DNA of 64,000 bases, taken from Paulinella micropora (taxonomy: Eukaryota; Cercozoa; Imbricatea; Euglyphida). The notes beneath the pieces are model-generated. The model was not told the DNA's origin and made no database searches. It worked only from the letters and a program-made list of their open reading frames with translations. The stretch is from positions 559,101 through 623,100 of the forward strand of contig BJOX01000041.1 in NCBI GenBank assembly GCA_009731375.1, in the 5' to 3' direction. Shown in pieces: positions 10,501-20,300 of this stretch. The position numbers were made by a program, and so were the translations under genes. The number at the start of each line of letters is the position of its first letter. Position 1 is the stretch's first letter.

Positions 10501-13296
10501 CCACTTCTCAAAATCACCGAAGTCGATCATTCTCTCCAACTTAGCCCGAGTTGCACCCCAATTGGGTATGAACTGGCTGTAATATTGCGCCATCGCAAGA
10601 AATGAGTGCAGCTCTGTGCGATTCTTCGGCCTCTGCCGGCTCATGATCTCCTCCCTCTTCTCTTTGGATATCGAGACTCTATTGTAAGAGATTTCGTACC
10701 CCAAATATGTCACGCTTGTCTTTGCGAGTTGACATTTCTTCAAATTACATTTCAGGCCAAATAGTTTGATACGCCTGAAAATGTCTGTTAGATGGTCGAT
10801 GTGCTCTTCCATCGTATTGGAGTACACGATAATGTCATCGATGTAACAAAATGCGTACTCTCCCGCCTTCTGTCCTCTTCTCCTCATGAAACCTCCCTCT
10901 GTCTGGTCATCATATTTGCTACTCAGCATGCTTTGCATCGCTTTCTGAAAGAGTCCCGGGGCCTGTTTGAGTCCCATCGGAAGTACTTTCCACTGATATA
11001 TCTCCATTCCTACTACAAATGCAGTCAGCCATCTGGACTTTTCATCCAGTGGAATTTGCCAGAAGCCATTCTTCAGATCAATGACTGAGTATAGCTTGGC
11101 GTTCCGCAATACTCGCCTTCCTTCTTCAAGAGTAGGTAATGGATTTCGTTCCTCCTCTAAAATTTTATTGACGCGGGCATAGTTAACCGTTAAGCGCCAT
11201 TCTCCTCCCGGTTTAGGCACCAGTCTCGGTTGGGAAACTATTGGAGATGTCGATCTCTCAATGAAATCCTCATCGAGTAACTGCCGTGCTTGTTCTTCTG
11301 CGATCTTTGCTTCATGTATACTCAGATTTGCCCGTCGTGGCGCCGGTGAAGGCTCAGCACCTGGTATTTTACAAATAACCGCGGTGAAGTCTTCCGGCTT
11401 GACACCTCCCGCTTGAGGGGGGTCAAAAATCATTTTGTTCGCCTTCAATCTCTCTTTCAAAACCTCTTTCTCCTTCTCCGTACCTGCTCCTCCTGCCAAT
11501 TTCTCGTCTATCGCCGCCTTAAACTCCTCCTCTGACATTCTCTTGTGATGCTTGAGGGGTGCTCTGTCCTCCTCCAAGCCCAACTCTTCTTCTGATATAT
11601 CGTCCATTCCCGTTTTTTCATATGTGGCAGTGTCTGGTTCGTCGTCCTCCGCCAGACCTACCAACATATCTATTAATCTCGCATATTGCAACGGAGCTTT
11701 TCGGGTGTAGAAACCATCGAAGCATGTGAATGCTTGAGGAATCAATTTCAACTTGTCCTGGTCTCTGAGCTTCCGCTTGTATGCACTGCTCTGCTCACGA
11801 GTCCCGAGACGACAAGCCACCACTAAGTGTTGCTTCCGTGAGGGCACCGGTATCGGATGATCAATAAGCCGGTCCCGTATCTCCTGCGCCCATATCGCCT
11901 TCTCATTGTACGGGAGTATGACCGTATATGGTTTATTATTTTCAAAAAGAGTGCGCAGGCACTTTTTCACTTCTGTCAGTGAGCGCGGCCACGTAGGCTC
12001 GTCACCCCCGAATTCGGTAATAGCGCTTTTAATATCTTCTGCCGGGATATCAGGGAGTCGTCCCCTTCTCCTCGGTATAAACTCCTGTCTGCCCTTCTCT
12101 TCCACCTTTACGTGAAAGCAATACCCGTTGGTAATATATACATCGGCCCCTGCTCCTTCTTCAAATCTCGCCAACGATGGGCACCTTTTTCCCATGCATA
12201 TAATCTCCTCTTTCCTCTTTTCAATGAGATCGTCTATCGACTTTTTATCCCATTGTGTAGAGACTGTAGCCGTATAGACCTCCGCCTCTCTCTTGTCTGA
12301 CAGGTTTGAACCATCTTTAGACACCGCGTCCGTTGGCATATATGCCTCATATGCGTGTGTAATGGCCACCTGTTTCCCTTCCGATGCTACCCCTAGGTGT
12401 AGGGCCTCGTATGAGTCAATAGCATGGAGAGAGTCGACAGTATATTCTTCTCCTGGCTCTACGCCGTATATGACTCTTTTGGCGGCGCAATCAATCACTA
12501 CGTTCATTGTCGCCAGTTGGTCTTACGACAAAAGAAGAGATCCGTGGTATTCGGGGACAACGTTAAAGTCCACTCGATATACTCGTCCGGATTTCAATTT
12601 AAAATTTAAAGTGATGATGCCCGTTATATCCGTCCGACTACTAACTCCTTTCAAGGTGCCAGATGATTTTTTCATATTAGTTTCTAACCACGCATGGTGT
12701 TTCGTAGTAAATTTCCGGCCGACAATATTAATATTCGCCATAGTATCATTACCAACGTTTATAAAGGTATTTAATGTTTCACAAAAAAGGTTCGTATAGC
12801 ATAAAGCGTCTGGCCGGTGACTTTTTAAGGCCAATACAAGGAGCTTGTGTTCTAAAATCTGTATCCTTTTCTCGAGGTTCGCCTCCTCCTCCCTTTCCGC
12901 CGTTTTTGTAATGTCTTTTTGGGTATTGTTCACAGGCGAAGGATGATTGTCCTTGCTTTCTCTGTTTGAGACCGTGAGGAGAGGTTGATGTCCTCCATCC
13001 TCCTTGTCTATTGTCTGTCTCGGCAAGTTGATAAGATTAACTGCCGGTTCTATTCTTACTTTCTTCGGCTGTGGCTGCGACAGGCCCGCCTGCTTTCTCT
13101 TTGCCAGCGCTTTACTCGCCTGCCTATTAGCAGCATGCACTGTTTGTTGTCGTGATGGGTGTACTGGTATTGTACTACCTTTGAGTTGGTCTGTGGCCTG
13201 CTGTGGGCTCTTAGACTCACTGGTACCCTTGGTTGGGACCTGCACAACGGTGTATCGTGCAATGCATGTTGTTCTGTTTTCTCCCTCCTTCTCTAG
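7510..13296 (-). pseudogene. pol of gypsy copy 1, two nonsense mutations
   Basis: Same polyprotein as copy 2: protease, reverse transcriptase, RNase H, integrase and GPY/F region. It is interrupted by a TGA at 9403-9405, where copy 2 has an Arg codon (CGA) in the integrase zinc-binding region, and by a TAA at 12523-12525, where copy 2 has a Tyr codon in the protease. Both are single-base changes, and the frame is otherwise continuous. The catalytic motifs (YIDD, DTDAS, integrase Asp/Asp/Glu) are still legible, so decay is recent. The upstream UGA-CUAG junction with gag is preserved. Confidence 0.9.
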
Positions 13297-15697
13297 TCAT
13301 TGGACTACCTCAAATCTGTTACCTGAGTCGGCATCAGTGTCGGTAGTGGTTGCGCCTGATGTCGCATAGGCCTGTGGTGCTGAGGAACTCGAGCTTGAGC
13401 TCGAGCCGTCTGCCCAGCCCCCATCTCTGTAGTACGGGCGCTCTGCGCTGCCGTATCCACCTCGGCCAACCCATCTTCCTCCTCCTCTACCTTGAAATAC
13501 ACCTCTTCCTCCTCCTCTTCTCACGAATCCTCTCTCCCCCCTGCGAGTGTATGTGCCTCGTGCGAAAGGGGCTCCTCCTCCTCGATTGATTCCTCTCCCT
13601 CCTCCTCTTCCTCGTGTTCCACCTCTTCCTCTACTTGCGGCTTCTATGGCTGCCGTCTTCTGATCATNNNNNNNNNNNNNNNNNNNNNNNNNNNNNNNNN
13701 NNNNNNNNNNNNNNNNNNNNNNNNNNNNNNNNNNNNNNNNNNNNNNNNNNNNNNNNNNNNNNNNNNNNNNNNNNNNNNNNNNNNNNNNNNNNNNNNNNNN
13801 NNNNNNNNNNNNNNNNNNNNNNNNNNNNNNNNNNNNNNNNNNNNNNNNNNNNNNNNNNNNNNNNNNNNNNNNNNNNNNNNNNNNNNNNNNNNNNNNNNNN
13901 NNNNNNNNNNNNNNNNNNNNNNNNNNNNNNNNNNNNNNNNNNNNNNNNNNNNNNNNNNNNNNNNNNNNNNNNNNNNNNNNNNNNNNNNNNNNNNNNNNNN
14001 NNNNNNNNNNNNNNNNNNNNNNNNNNNNNNNNNNNNNNNNNNNNNNNNNNNNNNNNNNNNNNNNNNNNNNNNNNNNNNNNNNNNNNNNNNNNNNNNNNNN
14101 NNNNNNNNNNNNNNNNNNNNNNNNNNNNNNNNNNNNNNNNNNNNNNNNNNNNNNNNNNNNNNNNNNNNNNNNNNNNNNNNNNNNNNNNNNNNNNNNNNNN
14201 NNNNNNNNNNNNNNNNNNNNNNNNNNNNNNNNNNNNNNNNNNNNNNNNNNNNNNNNNNNNNNNNNNNNNNNNNNNNNNNNNNNNNNNNNNNNNNNNNNNN
14301 NNNNNNNNNNNNNNNNNNNNNNNNNNNNNNNNNNNNNNNNNNNNNNNNNNNNNNNNNNNNNNNNNNNNNNNNNNNNNNNNNNNNNNNNNNNNNNNNNNNN
14401 NNNNNNNNNNNNNNNNNNNNNNNNNNNNNNNNNNNNNNNNNNNNNNNNNNNNNNNNNNNNNNNNNNNNNNNNNNNNNNNNNNNNNNNNNNNNNNNNNNNN
14501 NNNNNNNNNNNNNNNNNNNNNNNNNNNNNNNNNNNNNNNNNNNNNNNNNNNNNNNNNNNNNNNNNNNNNNNNNNTCCTCCTCCTGCTTTCTTGGGAGCTG
14601 GGTTAGATGTGGTAGGTGGAGCCGTTGGCTGTGGAGCCACCCGTGATACTGCCATTGCCACAGCTATCTTCTCCTTCTGCTCCTTCTCCTCTTTCTGTCT
14701 CGTCTCTTCTTCTTTCACCTGTCGTGCTAGATGGGTCACGAACTGTGCAAGCCCTGTGGCACTAGTAGTGCCACAGGAAGTGTGCCTTTTCTCTCATGGA
14801 AGACTTATCAGCTCTGTTATTATTTGGGATTGTTGTGAGAGGGCCTTTAATGAGAGTGTGATTCTTCGTGTGGGCCCATTGTTTCCATGTTGGTTTTTGC
14901 TCCTTCCCCTCAAAGAGGCCCTTATGGAGTTGTGTGAGGCGTTCAAGCACCTGACAAGACTGGTCAACCTCCTCGTAAACAGGATGTTGCCTTGTGTTGT
15001 CTTTCAGTGCTTTGTACATTTCGTTGTAAGCCCGTGTGAAGGCAGTTACAAAAGCCTCAAGTGCAAACTCAATGCCACTTTGGTCTACCTTCGAACTTTC
15101 TTTCTACATCTTGATATCAGTGGGGACACCACAGACAGACAGCCATGCTGCAGTTGCAACGAGCACAGTGGCGTAGAGTGTTGCAGATATGTCGTATATG
15201 TCGCACAGTGTAAGAGTGTCGCCATACTTGATATCCTGCAATGGCACTCTTTCGTGCTCAAACCTCACTTTGTTGAAGAGAGGCTTCGCAAGGCCGGGAA
15301 TTTCGATCAGGAGGTTGCTTTGACCTTGTCCTGGTCTATTCCTTTTCTCGTAAGGAATGTAGATGTGTGTTTTATAATAGGTTGGGTAGTTAAGGAAGAA
15401 GGACTCTTCATCATCATATGTAGCCAACTGTTCCCATGTATTTGGGATATTCTGGCCAACATCCTCCATCTCTCTCTCTGCCTCTGTCAATGGAGATCCT
15501 CCAGTCTGACCTGCACTCGCTTCTTGTGCATTACCCCCCCCTGTCGACTCTACATCGGCTGTATACGTATACTCCTCTCTCTCCTCTCCATCTCTATCCC
15601 CCCTCTCTTCTGAGTACTGAGTCTCCTGCTCCTCTCCTCCCTCACTAGGACCATAATCAGTTGGTGTCACACCAGCCTGCTCATTCTCGTCTTCCAT
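13297..15697 (-). pseudogene. gag of gypsy copy 1, disrupted and gapped
   Basis: Collinear with the copy 2 gag but with an in-frame 45-bp deletion at about 15149, a frame disruption near 15105 (changed TTCTAGATTC region), a rearranged stretch near 14762-14775, and 907 N covering the middle of the gene. The C-terminal RGG-rich region and the final Val-Val-Gln before UGA are intact. Confidence 0.85.
13668..14574. other. Assembly gap (907 N)
   Basis: A run of N inside the gag of copy 1. The matching part of copy 2 (about 23530-24625) is present and is longer than the gap by roughly 190 bp, so the gap size is probably an estimate. Confidence 0.98.
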
Positions 15698-16331
15698 CTT
15701 ATGTTATGAGAGTCACGTCTGCTTTTTTTTTCTTCTTTTTTTCCTCTGTTATTCTTATCACTCTATGCAACCTTCTTCTCCTTCTTCCTTTTCTCTGTTG
15801 AAATAGTTATGGGGCGTCAGGCCCTACACAGAGATAACGATAGTTTGGTCAAAAGAGCTGTTTTGTAGAAGTCAGTCTGTCGTCGGACAGTGCTTCGATA
15901 TTTGTCTTGCTCTTGTGTGAGAGATGCCAGTGTAATCTCCTCTGGTTTCTGCAGAGAAAATGCAAGGAAAATGGTTCAGAACAGAGAGTGGGAGTGCTTT
16001 GCTCGTTTTTCCTCTGTCTGTGTGTTTGTCTGATGTTTGTTTCGCACTTGTCCTACTTGGCTTTATGCAAGCAGCAAGAGGGAGTGGAGTAGGTGTGGTC
16101 TGGTGTCTTGTAGAAGAGCACACAGAAGCCAAATGTGCACAAGGGCTAAAGGTTATGCCAGCTTGTGACAAATTGATCGCTTGTTTGTAAGTTTTTTTGT
16201 TTGAGGATGAGTAGGAGTGTTTGTTTTCGTCTGATGTCTGTGCGACAGATCAGCGAAAAATAAATTTGTGCTTATCTGATGTCTGTACGACAGATCAGAA
16301 AAGAAATCAGCCTTTAGCTATGGACTCCAAA
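15698..16331 (-). other. 5' leader of gypsy copy 1
   Basis: Untranslated leader between the LTR B primer-binding site and the gag start. It carries two tandem stem-loops at 16231-16253 and 16276-16298 (see copy 2). Confidence 0.7.
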
Positions 16332-16549
16332 TGTACTATCCCCAACGATAGCTCAATGGAAGAGTAAGTCGGTAATATAACCAAACACAGTCCTCAAAAA
16401 AGAGAATGATGTCTCGTTATATTAGCTCAGTGACGCAAAGACAAAAAGCCGCCAAAAGACCAGGATCAAATTGGCATTTCAGACGTGTCCGGCCAGACGA
16501 AATCTATAAATAAGTTTTTTACCGGATAATTCGGGGGGTGATGTCCACA
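16332..16549 (-). repeat. LTR B (shared by copies 1 and 2)
   Basis: 218 bp and, by eye, identical to LTR C. It serves as the 3' LTR of copy 2 and the 5' LTR of copy 1. It is flanked on its right by a polypurine tract and on its left by the candidate primer-binding site. Confidence 0.92.
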
Positions 16550-16563
16550 GTACCCCCTCCCAG
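16550..16563 (-). promoter_or_regulatory. Polypurine tract, copy 2
   Basis: The minus strand reads CTGGGAGGGGGTAC immediately before the 3' LTR start TGTGGAC, the expected primer site for plus-strand DNA synthesis. Confidence 0.8.
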
Positions 16564-17371
16564 TTTTTTATGGCGGAACTTCGTTTCCGACATAATACGC
16601 TTTGAACTGATTTCTTTTCTGACTAAGATTCGTTTAGAGTTATGTATGAAGATACATCAACCCACGAATTAGCCGTTATAAAACAACAATGATACTTGCC
16701 CCGGTACCAATCGTATATATACTCTAGCACATTCAGTATCTATATTAAAATCTTCCTCTTTCTTCTGTCGATAAGATATTTGTGCAGTATGTCCAAGTAT
16801 AATGTTTTATGGTTGAGTAATAATGTAATGTCGCCATTTCCATATATATGTAATAACCGGTCGTCGGTTTCCATAAATACATTTACTTTTTGTGAAGACA
16901 TACCCTTGTATAAATCGGTATCATTTAATATAGTGTCAGGTGATCAAGTCTGACGACTATATCCGAAGTTGGGTTGAGTGCGCCCTAACCTTGCGATATG
17001 CCGATACAAGTAGAGATCGATGGAATCCGGTGTAGCAGTTCATGTTATTAAAATATATCAGTTCTTGATTAGACTGTAGAGTCTTTAATGAGATCATCAT
17101 TCTGGTACTAATGCGGGTCGTATCCAGGAAACACCATCGCTCACTCAAATAGCGATCCCGTAACGGTGCTGTTTCGTGGCCGTCTCGTCTGTCTCTGCCG
17201 AAGCAAGAGAATAGAATGCCTATTTTTTGTCAGCTGTGTCTTGTTAATCTCTAGAAGAATGAATGCTGTAGTAGCTTTAATATCTAAGTAAGGTTGTCGG
17301 GACGATATTGGATCAATGCTATGTTCGCAATCGATCAGGTCCACAATACTTCTAGAGAAAAAAAATACTTA
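16564..17371 (-). other. 3' non-coding segment of gypsy copy 2
   Basis: Same sequence as in copy 1, with few differences. No protein domain was recognised in either strand. Confidence 0.6.
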
Positions 17372-20300
17372 CTATAGACGCCGTTTACGCGCGCGGACTC
17401 CTTTACCTGGTGGAGGACCTCCAACCAAAGTTAAGTCTAAGGTAGACTGTTCGAGGACGTCCCAAATTTTGTGAGGGATTGCGCCTTGTGCCAAGTCAAA
17501 AGGAATGTCCAGCACCCCTCGTGGTAGTGCTTGTATGGTCCACGCGGTATGATCTTTATCTGTGGGAGATATGGTATCATCCCATGTCTCAAGTTTCTTG
17601 GCGTCTTTATATACTGGAAGGTATTGTCTTACTTTAGGATCTTCCACTGGATCCAGACTCCTCCAGAAATGTAAGACTGGTTGTATTATTTGTGCCGCAG
17701 TCGAAATTCGATTCGATCGCGTATGGCGTTTGTGAGGTACTGCCATGACTCTCATGAGATATAAATCTGAGAGCGTGTCATCGGCTACGTGTTGAGCCGC
17801 AGGCCTCACCAAGTAAAAAGCGTCTTTGGCCCATGAAATATGTCCAATCGCATCTCCTTCTTTCCAACTGGGGTGAACGAGAGTGTCATTGCCCGCGCGA
17901 GGGTCTTGATCTCCGTCATCGCTCCCCTCTTGATGGACTCCTTGCGAACGTGCCGTCCTTATCGCCTTTCTCGGTCGGTCGTAGATAAGGTCATTTTGCG
18001 CTCTCCTTATTTGCGCCTCCGTGAACTTTCCTTCCGGCACGTTCGACTCCACCCTTTTGCGGGTCTGAGTCCCCGCCGCACTTTTGCGGTCGGTGGCCCG
18101 CTTGTTCTCCAGCTCAGCCTCCTCCTTCTCCGCAATTGGTGCCCTGTAGGCATCCCGTTCCGAGATATCCTCCTGACGGATTGGTGGGACCTCTTTAAAG
18201 TCAGCCTCCATCCGTTTGAGTGCTTGATCAACGGACTCATCTTCAAGTAGGAAGGGATCATACTTAATCAGCCTTCGTACATTGACTATTTGAACTTTTC
18301 CTCTGCCCCTGATTTTATAATTCAAAGGCCCCATCTGTTCCATGATCTGGTATGGTCCTTTCCAGTGGATGAACAGCTTCGAGCTGACTCCCTGAGGAAC
18401 CTGAGGATGATACAGTAGTACAATATCCCCGACCTGAAATCTGACTTGATCCAGGTGTGCCTGCCTGACACCTTCAGCATCAGTCTTCCTGCGCTCCGCC
18501 TCCCTATGCGCCTGTACTATTTGCTCCGCCTCCATCTTCGCCCGAAGTCTCACCCCAAACAGCTCATCCTGATCTGCCCATGAATCTTTTGGGTGCAGCA
18601 GTGAGGCTGGGATGGCGGGCTCACGCCCATATACCAATTGGTATGGCGAGACGGAACCTTTTGAACCACCTAACGCTGTAGAGGGTAGGCAATTCATAGC
18701 AAAGGCAAACGAGGATGCTGCCTCCACCCATGCCTTTTGGTTCTCCTTCTTCATACAATACATCTTCAGCGCGGCCTTGAGGGGTCTATGCACCCGCTCT
18801 ATCTTGCCGTTCGCTCTGGGGTTATAGGCGGTGACATATTGCCATTTCATGCCGTAATATGCAGATAGCTTGTCGATGACTTCATTATTAAAGTCAGAGC
18901 CTCGATCTGAGCATATTTTTCTCGGCACCCCAATCTGTGAGATGATCCTGTCAATCAACGCCTTGGCTGTTGTTTCGCCCGTAACGTCTTTGACTGGGAC
19001 CACCCATACATAGTTGGTGGCTCTGTCTATGGCCGTTAGAAGGTATCTGTAACCTTCCGTCGTGACCGGGAAAGGTCCTACATGATCAGTGTGTAAGAAC
19101 TCGAACATTCCTAAGTGTAAAGGAAAAGTCCCGATCAGGCCAAAATTCGCCTTCAATGGTGTTTTGGATGTCTTGCATGGGATGCATGCATTGACCTGTT
19201 CATCAATATTCTCCTTCATCTTCTTCCACCAGAATCGTCTCGAAATGAACATATGCGTTCTTTGTCGGCCCGGGTGCGCCAGTAGTGGGCAGTTATGAGC
19301 AGCGACAAAAATGATGTGTCTGAGTTTCTCAGGAACCCAGAGAGTCCATTTGTCTGGTTGTGATGCATAGCGCCCGTGTTGGCCTTTGTACCACAAGAGA
19401 CCGTCTCTCCACCCCATCTCCTTCTGTTGCTCCTTAATCTCCTTCGTCATTTTCAGCTCGTTCGGGTTCTTGTATAGCTGTATTAGCTCTTTGAACTCCG
19501 GATCGAGAGCCTGTTGCTGTCTCCATGCAGTGGGTGAGGCTATGTGGATAGTCCCATCCTCTAGCTGCACTCCTATCCTCTCAGGGTTTTCGTCTAACTC
19601 CTCCTTGTTCTCCTGCGGGGGTTCCGCATATGCTTCTTGCTTAATCTCTTCTTGTTTTATCTCCGCCTTCATATTCTCATATGCTTCATAGGACCACTCA
19701 GCATCCTCGAGGACATGTGCTGTACAACATATCCCATGATCCGGACCTTGCGGGCTATGACGTAGACCCGATCGGTTATATCGGACCCCTCTCGCCATCT
19801 GCATCGACTCGATATGATGCACTTCGTATGTGCAGTCTGGGGATAGATCCTCCATTTCTGCTGATGATACGAGAGCTGCCACTTCTGAGTGAAACTCTAG
19901 CCTGGAGAGGCTGTCAGCGACAACATTTCGCTTGCCGGGTAGATGGACCATTGTAAAATTGAAACATGACAAGAATGCCTGCCATCTCGCTAGACGGCCA
20001 GTCTGTTCATGATTCATCAGCCATAGTAAATTCTGGTGATCAGTCCTTACTATAAACTGAGGTCCACCCCATAAATACTCTCTCAACCGTTTGAGGGCCC
20101 AGACCACCGCCAGTGCCTCTCTCTGTCTCGTACAATAGTTTCGCTCCGCCGAGCACAACTTTCTACTTATAAACATGATCGGGCGCAACTTTTTCTCCTC
20201 ATCTTCCTGTTGTAAGACTGCGCCGATCGCGAACTTTGATGCGTCTGTGTCGACTACGAATTGCTTCGAAAAGTCGGGCATCATCAGCACGAGTCCGCCA

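Larger units (their letters stand above)
6469..16549 (-). mobile_element. Ty3/gypsy element copy 1 (left, decayed)
   Basis: LTR A - body - LTR B, read on the minus strand, in tandem with copy 2 and sharing LTR B. The body is nearly identical to copy 2 but has two nonsense mutations in pol, a 45-bp in-frame deletion and frame disruptions in gag, and a 907-N gap. It cannot encode a complete gag-pol as assembled. Confidence 0.9.

Noticed and set aside
9819-12300. Plus-strand ORFs inside the gypsy pol
   Set aside because: Shadow frames opposite the well-supported minus-strand polyprotein, present in both copies only because those are nearly identical.
13668-14574. Long ORFs across the N run
   Set aside because: Translations of unknown bases.
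15104-15697. Separate gene at the start of copy 1 gag
   Set aside because: Matches the N terminus of the intact copy 2 gag; it ends early because of a frame disruption.
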